Positions 34,152-44,083 of a stretch of DNA of 64,000 bases are shown piece after piece (the stretch's first letter is position 1; every line of letters begins with the position of its first letter). Below the pieces are notes generated by a model. The model saw nothing but the letters and a program-made list of their open reading frames with translations, had not been told where the DNA came from and searched no databases. The position numbers were made by a program, and so were the translations under genes. Where the stretch lies: contig CANIWQ010000002.1 in the NCBI GenBank assembly GCA_947471365.1, forward strand, positions 1-64,000, given 5' to 3'. Origin of the DNA: Gemmatimonadota bacterium. GTDB lineage: Bacteria > Gemmatimonadota > Gemmatimonadetes > Gemmatimonadales > Gemmatimonadaceae.

Positions 34152-35837
34152 CTAAGGTATCACCGGCGCCTCTCGGCGTACTAGATGCAGGAGCTGAATC
34201 GTCACATTTTGAGCCGAGTACTTGGCGGAGTCGGCGTCCGCATATCGCCGGTGGAGCACGGTCAGAGCGCTGCTGGCGGCGTCATTGGGCTGTTGCACCA
34301 GCCAAAGCTCCCGGGGCGCCTGCTCCCGCAGGGCGGCGACCATAACCTCGTCCGCATAGCGCGGCCGCACGGTACCGGCACCGCCCCCGACCCGCCGATA
34401 GCTCCCCGCCTCGAGCGGCGACCAGAGCCCCCACCGGTTGGTGGCCGGAAACACCACCGTGGTCGATTCCGTGGGCGCGAGCGCCGCGAATGCCACGTTT
34501 AGGGCGTGGTGGAAACCCGTGAACTGCAGATTGTACGCCAGATGATCCGCGTCCCGAACCCTGAAATCGTGTGACAGGCGCGACACGTGATACACCTCGG
34601 CTCGGCCCAGCGACCAGGTCCCAAAGAGGAGCCGCGAGACGGGGTCGAACGACGCCCGAACAGAGCCGAACAGCACGAGTGCGTAGCTGGCGAGCAGCAG
34701 GCGTCGGACACGCGTCGGGGTCTTGAGGGCGTCGAGCGACATCAGGGCGCATATCAGGAGTACCGGCAACAGCACCAAGAAATACCGGGGGAAACTCCAG
34801 GTGCGGTACACGGTGAGAGCGTACGTCAGCACGACAGCGAGGATGGCGAGGATCGCCCGGTGTCCGTCGGCCGTGGTGGAGGGAGCCTGGACGATCGCAG
34901 ACTCAGACGTGCGCCCACGGCGCCAGCCCGCGACCAAACGCTGGCCCAGCGCCGCGACAATGGCCGTCGTCGGAATCCAAGCAAACCCGAGCACAAAAAT
35001 GATGGCGGCGTAGCTCCGGAATATCGGGTCGTCGAGGTCGAACCAGCGCATGCCGGCCAACGGACGCTCGTGCATCCCCTGATTCCACACGACGTACGAC
35101 GCTTGCGTGTTCGCCCACCACGCAAGAAAGGCCGCGTATACTGCCAGTGGAGCAAAGGCTGGCGCCAGCGCGCGTGCCGCCTGAACCAACGAACCGAGCG
35201 CCACGGACGCTGACGCCCGCTTGGGCACCGCATCCGATCGCGCCCGGTCAGCGCGAACGACCCGAACCGCTCGCTCCGTCACCAGTGTTGCCACGAGCAC
35301 GGCGTATACCAGCGCACCGGTCTCCTTGCTGAAACAGAGCACGAGTCCCGCCGCCGCCGCGAGCCAGCGCTGCTCGCGCCAGAAAAACGCGAGGCACATC
35401 AGCAAGAACACATAGACGCCGTAATCGCTGTTGAGTTGCACCAACGACGCCAGCGCCAGCGGATGGACCGCGAGCGTCGTGGTCAACAGCGCCCGCTCGA
35501 CCGCGCGCTCCTCACTCGGCCACAGTACAAGCAGGATGGCGTGAAAAGCCCAGAGGGCGCCCCAGGCGAGGAGTACGTTGGCCAGGAGGAGACGCGTGGT
35601 ATTGCCGGGATCACCCAGTTGACTCAGCGCCAGCCACGCCATCGTGAGCTGCGAGTGGTGACCGCCGCACCGCAGCGCCGATACGCTCCATCCGCTGCGC
35701 GCCGCGTCGACCACGCAATCGAAGTAGACGCGCCCGTCCCAGATGGGCACAAAGCGATGCTCCGGCCACACCAGGGCGAGCACCAGCGCTGCGGGAATCG
35801 CTCCCCACCAGCGGCGGAGCCATGCCGGCATTGTCAC
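34152..35837 (-). CDS. GT-C fold membrane glycosyltransferase (paralogue A)
   Basis: 561 residues with a dozen or so predicted helices. Features shared with the next upstream gene: RFVPIWDGRVYFDC (a GT-C acidic loop after helix 1), ALRCGGHHSQLTMAWLAL, LNSDYGVYVFLLMC and LCFSKETGALVYA. A C-terminal soluble part contains TNRWGLWSPLEAGSYRR. It is related to GT39/ArnT-like polyprenyl-phosphate-sugar transferases. GTG 35837 gives GTGA coupling to paralogue B; ATG 35831 is possible. It probably adds a sugar from undecaprenyl-phosphate sugar (made by the GtrB-like enzyme) on the periplasmic side. Confidence 0.72.
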   Translation of the reverse strand: MTMPAWLRRWWGAIPAALVLALVWPEHRFVPIWDGRVYFDCVVDAARSGWSVSALRCGGHHSQLTMAWLALSQLGDPGNTTRLLLANVLLAWGALWAFHAILLVLWPSEERAVERALLTTTLAVHPLALASLVQLNSDYGVYVFLLMCLAFFWREQRWLAAAAGLVLCFSKETGALVYAVLVATLVTERAVRVVRADRARSDAVPKRASASVALGSLVQAARALAPAFAPLAVYAAFLAWWANTQASYVVWNQGMHERPLAGMRWFDLDDPIFRSYAAIIFVLGFAWIPTTAIVAALGQRLVAGWRRGRTSESAIVQAPSTTADGHRAILAILAVVLTYALTVYRTWSFPRYFLVLLPVLLICALMSLDALKTPTRVRRLLLASYALVLFGSVRASFDPVSRLLFGTWSLGRAEVYHVSRLSHDFRVRDADHLAYNLQFTGFHHALNVAFAALAPTESTTVVFPATNRWGLWSPLEAGSYRRVGGGAGTVRPRYADEVMVAALREQAPRELWLVQQPNDAASSALTVLHRRYADADSAKYSAQNVTIQLLHLVRREAPVIP

Positions 35838-37438
35838 CGCGCGATGCGCACGAGTTTGCGCGCGATGAGCGTGTGCCCCGCGACCGTCGTGCGCAACACC
35901 GCCGTCTGCCGGTATCGCGCTGAGAGACGCTCTCGCGACGAGTCGGCGTCAGGGCGGTAGGAGAAGTCGAGCCACCAGACCACTGGCGGCGGCGCGGGGG
36001 TAGAAAGCAGATCTTCATCGTCCCAATAGCGCGGAACAATCACCCCATCGCGAAGCATCGTGCGGCGCCAGTTGCGTTCATCCAGCTGGCTCCAGATGTT
36101 CCAGCGAACACTGCGCGCGGTGGCGTAGGCCGTGGAATCATTGGGGTGCATCGAACGGAAGAGCGCGTTCTGCACTGTATGGAATCCCGTAAACTCAAGA
36201 TTGTATACCAACTGGTCGCGCCCAGGACCTCGATACTCACCGGTGATCGATGCCATGCGGTACATGTCGCGCTGACCAACAGAAAACGTGCCGTACACTC
36301 GGCGCGAGACAGGATCGACCGAGCGGAACGACGCGAGTACGAATAACGCCGCCACCGAGGCAATCACCACACCGCGCCACCGTGGACCAACGCCCAGCCG
36401 CAGCAATGCCGCGAACGCAAGCAGAATGAACAGCGGATACAGCAACGCGAAATACCGCAGGTTGCTCCAGGTCCGGAACGCCGTCAGCACGTACGTGAGT
36501 ACGACGGTGAGCGTGGTGAGATACCAGAGCATTGTCGTATCGGCGCCCGCGACCGTGCGCGTGGGTTGCCGACGCGCCAGCCGCACACCGCCTACCAGCG
36601 CATCGGACGCGATGATGGCGCTCAGCACCCAGCCAAACCCCAGCACAAAAAGCCCAGCGGCATAGCTGAGGAACACCGGCTCGCTGAGATCGAACCACTT
36701 GAAGCCGTCCATCGTCCCCTGCTGCCACTGATGCCGCCAAATGGCCGACGACGTATGCGTCGCGTTCCACCAGAGCACGTAGACGCCAAAGAGTACCAGC
36801 GGAAAGAGCGTCATGGCGCGCGGCTGTAGGCGCTTGAGGCGATCGATAAGCGGTCCCGTATCGCGACGCATGGCAAACGCGGCGGCGAGGCCGATCATCG
36901 CTCCATAGGCAAGTACCCCCGTTTCTTTCGAGAAACAGAGAAACACGCCAGCCAGCACGACCCATCGCCACGCCTGTTTGAGCAGCGCGGCCAGTGCGGC
37001 AAAGAAAAACACGTACACGCCGAAATCCACATTCGGTTGTACGAGTGTCGAGAGCAGCACCGGATGTACCGCACAGACGACGGTCAGCCCGTCGAGTGCG
37101 CGCGCATGCTCACGCGCCGGAAACACGCGACCTAACACCACACGAATGCTCGCGAGCGCGAGGATGCCCAGCAGCACGTTGGTGAGGTGCAACAGCGTGA
37201 TGTCGCCCAAGCGCAGGAACTGCGGGAGGGCGAGCAGCAAGGCGTACCCCTGCGACGGGTGACCCGCGCACCGCAGAGATTCGAGCGACAATCCATCGGT
37301 CGCCGCGCCCATGGCGCAGTTGGCAAAGATGCGCCCATCCCAGATCGGCACATAATTGCGTTCGGGCATGAGGAGCAGCACAAACGCTGCGGCAATCATG
37401 ACGAAGTTGAACAGGCGTTCGCGTTCATGCGCGTTCAT
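35834..37438 (-). CDS. GT-C fold membrane glycosyltransferase (paralogue B)
   Basis: 534 residues. It shares NYVPIWDGRIFANC, SLRCAGHPSQGYALLLAL, PNVDFGVYVFFFAALA and FLCFSKETGVLAYGA with the next gene, showing a tandem duplication. Predicted topology is an N-terminal acidic periplasmic loop, many helices and a small C-terminal soluble domain (VRWNIWSQLDERNWRR). ATG 37438 overlaps the preceding gene by ATGA. Sugar and acceptor unknown. Confidence 0.72.
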   Translation of the reverse strand: MNAHERERLFNFVMIAAAFVLLLMPERNYVPIWDGRIFANCAMGAATDGLSLESLRCAGHPSQGYALLLALPQFLRLGDITLLHLTNVLLGILALASIRVVLGRVFPAREHARALDGLTVVCAVHPVLLSTLVQPNVDFGVYVFFFAALAALLKQAWRWVVLAGVFLCFSKETGVLAYGAMIGLAAAFAMRRDTGPLIDRLKRLQPRAMTLFPLVLFGVYVLWWNATHTSSAIWRHQWQQGTMDGFKWFDLSEPVFLSYAAGLFVLGFGWVLSAIIASDALVGGVRLARRQPTRTVAGADTTMLWYLTTLTVVLTYVLTAFRTWSNLRYFALLYPLFILLAFAALLRLGVGPRWRGVVIASVAALFVLASFRSVDPVSRRVYGTFSVGQRDMYRMASITGEYRGPGRDQLVYNLEFTGFHTVQNALFRSMHPNDSTAYATARSVRWNIWSQLDERNWRRTMLRDGVIVPRYWDDEDLLSTPAPPPVVWWLDFSYRPDADSSRERLSARYRQTAVLRTTVAGHTLIARKLVRIAR

Positions 37439-38943
37439 TTGCGCACCTCGGTGAACGACCACGCGGCTTCGTCAAAGAGGTACGCGGCTCGCCGTGGCGC
37501 CGCGCGCAGGAGCCGCGCATTGGCATCGCCCCGGTCATGCACAATCCACGAGGGCGATTCGGCCAGCGGGCCTTCATTTGCCACAAGCGAAATATGCATA
37601 CTGCGCCGCTCCGCATAGCGAACGAAGACGATGTTTGGCGTGCGCGGCAACTCGCGGACCGCGGCGCGAAATGCGCGCGGCTCCTCAGACAAGCGTTCCA
37701 CCACACGGCGCGCATCGGCGATATCCACCACCGATAACCCTGCGCCGAGCGCCAGCGCAGCGGTCAGCAGGCGCGATCGCCATGCTGCGTTCACCACAGC
37801 CGGCGATCGCGACACCAACCATGCGGCACCGACCGCCGCGAGAAAAGCGAACACCGGCATCGCTTCGAGATAATAAATGGTCCAATCTGCCGTGTGCGCC
37901 TGCGCGAGATAGCCGGCCATCAGCAGGAGCGCCGTGAGGAGCGCAAACCACCCCGCCGCCTCGGCAACAAACAGCCCCACCACGGCCGTCACTGCAAAGG
38001 GCAAGCGCCAGCCGCCGAACGCATCGCGGAGGAGCAGCGAGCTGCGTGTCGTCGCCGTGACCACGACGGGATCATTCGCCTGCTGCTGTTTGATGTTCGC
38101 CAAAAATCGCCGCACGCGTTCCATCTCAGCGGGGAGCGCCCGCTCCGGCGGCGCGGTATTCACCGTATAGCCAGGCACATCAAACGGCAGATACTGCGCC
38201 GTGTACACCGCCAGCGCATTCTGGCGCCAATCACCGGTGGTGCGCGCATTCCAGAGCGGGAGAATCGCAAGCACGGCCAGACCGGTGAACACACCGGTAC
38301 ACAAGGCGCGCCAACGGCGCCCCTGCCACACATCGCGGAGCACCACCACGCCAACCGGAATCGCAAAGACAAACATCGTGGCTGGTCGTGTGATGGCGCC
38401 CCAACCGATCGCCGATGCCAGCAGGATCATCCACCGACGGCGGCGCGTCTCGCGCCACTCGAGCAAGGCCCACCACGCCAGGAGCCAGCAGGCAGACGTT
38501 GTGAGTTCGGAGAAGTAGCTCGCGCGAAAGCGCAGATTGCCAAACGTCGTGAGCCAGAGCACGAACGTGAGCACCGCGACGCCGCTATTCGCCACGCGGC
38601 GCGCCAGTACGTACACGAGTGCGCCGGCGAGTGCCGTGAGGAGCACGGGGACGAACCCTGGCACACCGAGCGCGAAGCCGAGCGCCATCGTGAGGGCATG
38701 CCCAGGCGGGTACTTCACCGCCCACACGGGCGATACCAACACATACAGCTGCTCAAAAAACTCCGGCACCGGCGGAGCGATTTCCGTCCAATGCGCGTGC
38801 GCGTACAAACCGGCCTGCGTCCAGTAGGCCCATTCGTCGTGCATCACCGGAACCGGCGCGAGCGACTGCCACACCACGAGCACCGCGCACGCCGAGAGGA
38901 GTGCGGCGATCCATGGCGCCCAGCGTTCCAGGCGGGCGTTCAA
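37435..38943 (-). CDS. GT39-like membrane glycosyltransferase
   Basis: 502 residues. [20 protein letters not shown] is the typical first periplasmic loop (H-D-E in place of the usual D-E pair), followed by [17 protein letters not shown], the YPPG/YPPL hallmark of GT39-type enzymes. About ten helices and a short C-terminal soluble tail follow. It overlaps both neighbours by 4 bases. Likely an inner-membrane transferase using a lipid-linked sugar. Confidence 0.75.
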   Translation of the reverse strand: MNARLERWAPWIAALLSACAVLVVWQSLAPVPVMHDEWAYWTQAGLYAHAHWTEIAPPVPEFFEQLYVLVSPVWAVKYPPGHALTMALGFALGVPGFVPVLLTALAGALVYVLARRVANSGVAVLTFVLWLTTFGNLRFRASYFSELTTSACWLLAWWALLEWRETRRRRWMILLASAIGWGAITRPATMFVFAIPVGVVVLRDVWQGRRWRALCTGVFTGLAVLAILPLWNARTTGDWRQNALAVYTAQYLPFDVPGYTVNTAPPERALPAEMERVRRFLANIKQQQANDPVVVTATTRSSLLLRDAFGGWRLPFAVTAVVGLFVAEAAGWFALLTALLLMAGYLAQAHTADWTIYYLEAMPVFAFLAAVGAAWLVSRSPAVVNAAWRSRLLTAALALGAGLSVVDIADARRVVERLSEEPRAFRAAVRELPRTPNIVFVRYAERRSMHISLVANEGPLAESPSWIVHDRGDANARLLRAAPRRAAYLFDEAAWSFTEVRK

Positions 38944-40571
38944 TTCGCCCCCTCGTGATAGACCATCTCGAGGTTCACATCCCAGAGCGGCGAGTCGTTC
39001 TCATTTCCTGTGATGATGTGATCCACCGCCATCATCGCCGTCAGCATCGAGTGATCCTGATTGTTGTACCGATGCATGCCGTTGCGTCCAACACAAAACA
39101 AATTCGGCACGCTCGTAATCCACTGGCGGACTTCTCCGAGCTGATCGTACGTCCCAAAATAGGCGGGATACGCTTTTGGCATACGTAACACACAGCCGTC
39201 ACGCACATCCGCCGCGCGCGCAAACCCGATCTGCTCCAACTCTCGCACGCCCAGCTCGATCAACTCGGCGTCGTCCGTGCGCCAGAGTTCGTCGGTCTCA
39301 TCCAGAAAATACTCGAGGCCAATCCACACCTTCGTACCGCGTTCGGCAACCAGGTACGGACTCCAGTTGTTGAAGAGCTGAATGCGGCCGACCTTCACGC
39401 CCTCGTCCTGCACGTAAATCCAATTGTCGTGCACCATGGCCTGCGGTGACTGGCCACTCTCTTGCACGTGGAGCTTATCGAGGAGCAGGCCGACCGTAAG
39501 AAAATCGCGATAGCGCAACCCGCGCGTCACCGCTTGGACCGCAGGCGGTGGCGCGGGCTCGGTGATCGTGACGAGCTCCTGCAGCGGCATCGTTGAAATG
39601 AAGTAATCGCACGCTATTTCCACACGCTGGCCGTCGGCATTGGAGAGTGCCGTGACGTGCGACACACGCCCGTCGGTCATCCGCACGCCGACCACCTTCC
39701 AGCCGTGCCGCACCTCGCCGCCAGCGGCGCGCACCTGCGCAGCGACCGTCTCCCACATCTGTCCGGGGCCAAACTTCGGATACCAGAACCGTGTGATCAG
39801 CGACGTCTCGCGCTCCTCTTGGCGCTTGCGAAACTCGCTGGAGAAGAGATCCTGCACCGCATGGACCACCGCACGTGTGAGCGAGAGTCCTTTCACGCGC
39901 TGCGCGCCCCAGTCGGCACGAATCTCACGGCACGGCACGCCCCACACTTTTTCGGTGTAACCGCGAAAGAACGTCTCGTACAACCGGCGCCCGAACCGAT
40001 TGATGAAAAACGCGTCGAGATACGTCTCATCGCGACGAGGAAAGAGCTGAGCCTGCAAATAACTCAGCGCGATCAGCGCGGTATTCATGAGCCCCAGCCG
40101 CCACGCCACGATCAACGTGATACCCAGCGGATAGGGAAAGAAGTTCTTGCCGAAGTAAATGCGCGAGAGGCGCGGGCGCTGCAGCATCACCGCGTCTTCT
40201 TGCTCGGGGTCGGGAGCGGCGCGTGGCGTTTCTCGGAGCCGCGTGCCTTCGAGCAACTCGGGTGCCAGCGCGCGCACCACCACCTCGGTAGCGTAGTCCA
40301 CTTCGTGCGCGAGCGCCACATCGTCAAACGCCGGGGCGCCCTGCGGCGGCAGAATACCAAACCACCACTGCATCACGCGCTCGCTCTTGGAAAAAAAGCG
40401 ATGTCCGCCAATGTCGATGCGATTGCCCTTGTACTGAAACGTTTGCGCAATGCCGCCGGTGGCGTGCGTGGCTTCCAGCACAATCGGGGTGACGTCCGTG
40501 CGGGCGAGCAGTTCCCACGCTGCCGTGAGCCCTGCCGGACCGGCGCCCGCAATGACGGCGATGCGCGTCAC
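38940..40571 (-). CDS. FAD-dependent oxidoreductase, UDP-galactopyranose-mutase/protoporphyrinogen-oxidase-like
   Basis: 543 residues. The start is the GTG at 40571 overlapping the transporter stop (GTGA), giving [20 protein letters not shown], the FAD loop (GxGxxG). [20 protein letters not shown] and [12 protein letters not shown], then FFPYPL and [13 protein letters not shown], are typical of amine-oxidase/GLF-related proteins often found in polysaccharide clusters. The C-terminus has [19 protein letters not shown]. It may isomerise or oxidise a nucleotide or lipid-linked sugar; exact activity not assignable. Confidence 0.8.
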   Translation of the reverse strand: MTRIAVIAGAGPAGLTAAWELLARTDVTPIVLEATHATGGIAQTFQYKGNRIDIGGHRFFSKSERVMQWWFGILPPQGAPAFDDVALAHEVDYATEVVVRALAPELLEGTRLRETPRAAPDPEQEDAVMLQRPRLSRIYFGKNFFPYPLGITLIVAWRLGLMNTALIALSYLQAQLFPRRDETYLDAFFINRFGRRLYETFFRGYTEKVWGVPCREIRADWGAQRVKGLSLTRAVVHAVQDLFSSEFRKRQEERETSLITRFWYPKFGPGQMWETVAAQVRAAGGEVRHGWKVVGVRMTDGRVSHVTALSNADGQRVEIACDYFISTMPLQELVTITEPAPPPAVQAVTRGLRYRDFLTVGLLLDKLHVQESGQSPQAMVHDNWIYVQDEGVKVGRIQLFNNWSPYLVAERGTKVWIGLEYFLDETDELWRTDDAELIELGVRELEQIGFARAADVRDGCVLRMPKAYPAYFGTYDQLGEVRQWITSVPNLFCVGRNGMHRYNNQDHSMLTAMMAVDHIITGNENDSPLWDVNLEMVYHEGAN

Positions 40572-41710
40572 CGCACCGCGACCTTCACGCGGAGCGCGTG
40601 CAACACCGTGCCCAGCACGAGCGCCACGAGATATCCGTAGGGAAGCGAGGCCGCCACCACTCCCAAAAACAGCGCCAGCGCAAAGTCGCGGGACTCGCCC
40701 GCAATGTCGCGAAGCAGCGCGAGAATCGCGACGCCTTCCACGAGGAGCAACACACCCAGCATTGGCTTCGGAAACAGGAGCGCCACTTGCCCGACGCTCC
40801 CGCCAAGAAACAGTCCGACGGCCGCCAGGGCCGTGCCAGCAATGATCACCGATCCGCCCGTCCGACCACCGAACGAATAATGACCAGCCATGCCGCCAGA
40901 GCCATGGCACACAGGAATCCCGCTCACGAGTGGACTCACCAGGTTCATCAGCGAATAGGTGATACCGATGCGCCGAATCGTCAGCGGCTCGCGCTCTGGA
41001 AAGAGGTCGGCGGCCACCTGCTTGGTGGCGAGCACCGAGTTCCCGAGCGAGAGCGGAATCTGCGGCAGGGCCAGTAAGAGAAAGCCACCCCAGATGGCTG
41101 CGACATTGGGCATGTGAGGCACGGGAAGATGCACGCCGAGCGCGGCGATGGCCGGCGTACTGGCGCCCCCCACCGTGAGCGCGAATACTCCCCCGAGCGC
41201 GAGCACAATCGGCGCCGGCGGAAAACGCCGATTGCCGAGCAAGGCCACGACGATCACGAACGCCACGGCCGCGAGGGCATAACCGGCCGCTCCGCCCGAC
41301 GGCACATAATCCGCCACCGCGATGCGAGAGAGCTGCAACCCGAGCCCGCACTGAATCCCCCGCACCACCACCTTGGGCACCACGCGGGCGAGCCAATCGA
41401 GCGCGCCGGTCAGCACCAGCACGAGCATCAGCGCGCCAATCGCAAACCCGCCCCCATAGACCAAATCCGGACTCACTTGCTGTGCAATCACAATGGCCGC
41501 CACCGCTTTTAGCGGTTGCACGGGCATCGGCATCCGGTACACGAGGCCGGTCAGGATCTGCAGGGCCCCGAACGTCACAAGTACGCTGGTGGCATCGAGA
41601 TGCGCCGCCGCGATCATCCCCACAATAAGCGGTAGCGACGTCCCTAAATCGCCAAACGCACCGGAAACTTCGTTCCGGTCAAAGCGTAGGTTTTCTGTGG
41701 CTGGTGGCAT
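40568..41710 (-). CDS. MOT1-type molybdate/sulfate transporter-like protein
   Basis: 380 residues, about ten membrane helices. It has the twin signatures of MOT1 (SulP-related) transporters: [19 protein letters not shown] near the start, [18 protein letters not shown], and in the second half [18 protein letters not shown] with [20 protein letters not shown]. These bind molybdate (or sulfate) in plants and bacteria. Its stop overlaps the FAD oxidoreductase start, so it is probably the first gene of the long minus-strand operon; only 44 bases separate it from the divergent ABC gene. Confidence 0.8.
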   Translation of the reverse strand: MPPATENLRFDRNEVSGAFGDLGTSLPLIVGMIAAAHLDATSVLVTFGALQILTGLVYRMPMPVQPLKAVAAIVIAQQVSPDLVYGGGFAIGALMLVLVLTGALDWLARVVPKVVVRGIQCGLGLQLSRIAVADYVPSGGAAGYALAAVAFVIVVALLGNRRFPPAPIVLALGGVFALTVGGASTPAIAALGVHLPVPHMPNVAAIWGGFLLLALPQIPLSLGNSVLATKQVAADLFPEREPLTIRRIGITYSLMNLVSPLVSGIPVCHGSGGMAGHYSFGGRTGGSVIIAGTALAAVGLFLGGSVGQVALLFPKPMLGVLLLVEGVAILALLRDIAGESRDFALALFLGVVAASLPYGYLVALVLGTVLHALRVKVAVR

Positions 41711-41754
41711 CAGTCTTATATTCGAAGAGCGTTACGTGTCCTACAAGGGAGCTT

Positions 41755-42717
41755 ATGACCGAACTTGCCCTCGATATCCGAGGCGTCACCAAGCGCTACG
41801 ACCAGCATACCGCGGTCAACGCGCTCTCGCTCGCCGTTCCCAAGGGGGCCGTCTACGGCCTCCTCGGTCCCAACGGCGCTGGAAAGACGACGACCATCCG
41901 GATGATCCTCAATATCATCGCCCCAGACGAAGGGACGATCTCAATTTTTGGTCAGCCGAGCAACTCCAACGGCATCATGGACCGCGTGGGGTACCTCCCC
42001 GAAGAACGCGGCCTCTATAAGAAAATGCAGGTTCGGCGCGTGTTACGCTTCCTCGCCGAACTCAAAGGGGTGAGCGCCAAGGTCGCCGACCAGCGGATTG
42101 ACCAATGGATGGAGCGGCTGTCGCTCAAAACTCCAGAAAAAGACTGGGGACTGGCCAAGCTCGAGGAACTCTCCCGCGGCATGCAGCAGAAGGTCCAGTT
42201 CATCGGCACCCTGCTCCACGATCCTGAACTGGTGATTCTCGACGAGCCGTTCAGCGGGCTCGACCCGATCAACGCGCAGGCCCTCAAAGATACCGTCGTG
42301 GACCTCAAGAAATCCGGGCACACCGTGATTTTCTCCACGCACCTGATGGATAATGCCGAACGCCTGTGCGACTCGGTCTGCATCATTGCCCGCGGCGAGA
42401 AGGTGCTCGACGGCACCGTCGCCGCCGTCAAAGCTGAACATGGCGGGAACAACGTGGCGTTGTCCGTCGCCGGCGGAAGCGAGCTCATCTCCAAGATTTT
42501 CGCCGACCACCAGCTCGTGGAGCGCGTGGACGATTCCAATCGGTTCTTCGAAATCGCGCTCCAAAAGGACGCTGATCCGCAGTCGCTGCTCCGTCGCCTC
42601 GTCGAAGCGGGCGCGGTGGTGCAACGTTTTGAACTCGTGCAGCCCTCGCTGCACCAGATCTTCCTAGAAAAAGTCGGTGCTACCGGCGTCGAAGTGGGGA
42701 TGAGCGGACATGGCTAA
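41755..42717 (+). CDS. ABC transporter ATPase, NatA-like
   Basis: 320 residues. Walker A GPNGAGKTTT, signature LSRGMQQKVQ and Walker B LVILDEPFSGLD are all present; the C-terminal 100 residues form an extra domain. ATG 41755 follows AAGGGAG. It overlaps the permease gene by 8 bases. This type pairs with NatB-like permeases in sodium, drug or lipid export; the substrate is not known here. Confidence 0.9.
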   Translation: MTELALDIRGVTKRYDQHTAVNALSLAVPKGAVYGLLGPNGAGKTTTIRMILNIIAPDEGTISIFGQPSNSNGIMDRVGYLPEERGLYKKMQVRRVLRFLAELKGVSAKVADQRIDQWMERLSLKTPEKDWGLAKLEELSRGMQQKVQFIGTLLHDPELVILDEPFSGLDPINAQALKDTVVDLKKSGHTVIFSTHLMDNAERLCDSVCIIARGEKVLDGTVAAVKAEHGGNNVALSVAGGSELISKIFADHQLVERVDDSNRFFEIALQKDADPQSLLRRLVEAGAVVQRFELVQPSLHQIFLEKVGATGVEVGMSGHG

Positions 42718-44029
42718 GCTCTGGGTGGTCATCAAACGTGAATACTTGGAGCGCGTGCGCTCCAAGTGGTTCATCATCAGTACGGTGTTTGGCCCACTGT
42801 TCTTTGTGGCCATCACCATTGTCCCCGGCTATCTCACGATGCAGGGGATGAAGGACTCACAGGTCTCCGACCTCCGCATCCTCGACGCCACTGGCGCCGA
42901 CCTCGGCTCGCGCGTGGCCGACCGGCTCAAGAAGATGCGCGATGATCGACTCTCGAAGATGTTGGGTGACGATGCCGCGATTGTGCCGCCCACCGTGGTA
43001 CAGCGTGTGGCCCCAACGCAACTCGCCGACGCGGAGAGTACGGCTACGCGACTGGTGATGCAGAAGGTGACGCAGGGCTACCTGGTCCTCGATTCGCTCA
43101 CGCTCACCAAACAGAAGGCGCGCTACGCGGGACGCAACGCGAGTTCGCTCGCGGAAATGGAGATGGTGCAGGGCGCGGTCCGTGAAGCGTTGCTCGCCAA
43201 CAAACTGCAAGCCGAAGGGGTGCCGCCCTCCCGCATTGACTCGATCACTCGGGTACGCGTGGATCTCGCGACGGAGAAGATCGACGAACGTGGTCGCGGG
43301 GGCAGCGGATTGGTGAGCGCGATCTTTGGCTTTATCATCGCGTTCTTGCTGTACATGATGATCATGCTCTACGGCCAGAACGTGCTGCGTGGCGTGCTCG
43401 AAGAAAAAATGACGCGCGTGGCCGAAGTGGTGATGTCGAGCGTGAAGCCGGACATTCTCCTCGCCGGAAAAGTGATCGGCGTGGGGGCGGTGGGGCTCAC
43501 GCAGCAACTCGTCTGGTTTGCGAGCGCAGCGTTGATGGCGGCCTATGGCACGCAGATGATGAACGCGATGGGCAAGCCCGGGATGCCGCCGATCTCACTG
43601 CCGCCCATCTCACCGTTGCTGATGGTGTGCCTCGTGCTCTTCTTCCTGTTCGGCTATGTGTTCTATTCGTCGCTGTTCGCGGCGGTGGGCGCCATGGTCG
43701 GCAGTCAGGAAGAAGCGCAGCAGGCGGCACAGCCCGTGATCATGTTACTCGTGTCGAGCATCATCCTCGTGCAGCCGATCATGCTCAATCCCAATGGCAA
43801 GCTCGCGGTGGTGATGAGCATCCTGCCGTTCACCTCACCGGTGATTATGCCGCTGCGCATGAGCGCGGTGCAGGTACCGACGGCGGAGCTCGCGGCGTCA
43901 CTGATCTTGGTAGCGCTCGCGTGCTGGGCGGCCATCTGGGTCTCAGCGCGCATTTATCGCGTGGGGCTCCTCATGACGGGCAAGCGTCCGAGCCTGAAGG
44001 AGCTGGTGAAGTGGATCCGGTACGCGTGA
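42710..44029 (+). CDS. ABC transporter permease, NatB-like
   Basis: 439 residues. One N-terminal helix (WFIISTVFGPLFFVAITIV) is followed by a large extracytoplasmic domain of about 170 residues (ATGADLGSRVADRLKKM onward) and five or so C-terminal helices (SAIFGFIIAFLLYMMIM; LVLFFLFGYVFYSSLFAAV). This is the classic ABC2 permease layout with RGVLEEKMTRVAEVVMSSVK in the coupling loop. It is encoded with its ATPase. Confidence 0.88.
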   Translation: MAKLWVVIKREYLERVRSKWFIISTVFGPLFFVAITIVPGYLTMQGMKDSQVSDLRILDATGADLGSRVADRLKKMRDDRLSKMLGDDAAIVPPTVVQRVAPTQLADAESTATRLVMQKVTQGYLVLDSLTLTKQKARYAGRNASSLAEMEMVQGAVREALLANKLQAEGVPPSRIDSITRVRVDLATEKIDERGRGGSGLVSAIFGFIIAFLLYMMIMLYGQNVLRGVLEEKMTRVAEVVMSSVKPDILLAGKVIGVGAVGLTQQLVWFASAALMAAYGTQMMNAMGKPGMPPISLPPISPLLMVCLVLFFLFGYVFYSSLFAAVGAMVGSQEEAQQAAQPVIMLLVSSIILVQPIMLNPNGKLAVVMSILPFTSPVIMPLRMSAVQVPTAELAASLILVALACWAAIWVSARIYRVGLLMTGKRPSLKELVKWIRYA

Positions 44030-44045
44030 GTTGCTGATGCAACAT

Positions 44046-44083
44046 CAGAAGGGGCGTCATTCGTGAGAGTGGCGCCCCTTCTG
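44046..44083 (+). repeat. Perfect 11-bp inverted repeat enclosing a start codon
   Basis: CAGAAGGGGCG at 44046-44056 pairs exactly with 44073-44083, with a 16-base loop that contains the GTG start at 44063. No T run follows, so a simple terminator is unlikely; it may control translation of the next gene or protect the end of the ABC mRNA. Confidence 0.6.

Noticed and set aside
44046-44083. Intrinsic terminator of the ABC operon
   Set aside because: No T tract follows the stem on either strand and the next gene's start lies in the loop; kept as an inverted repeat instead.
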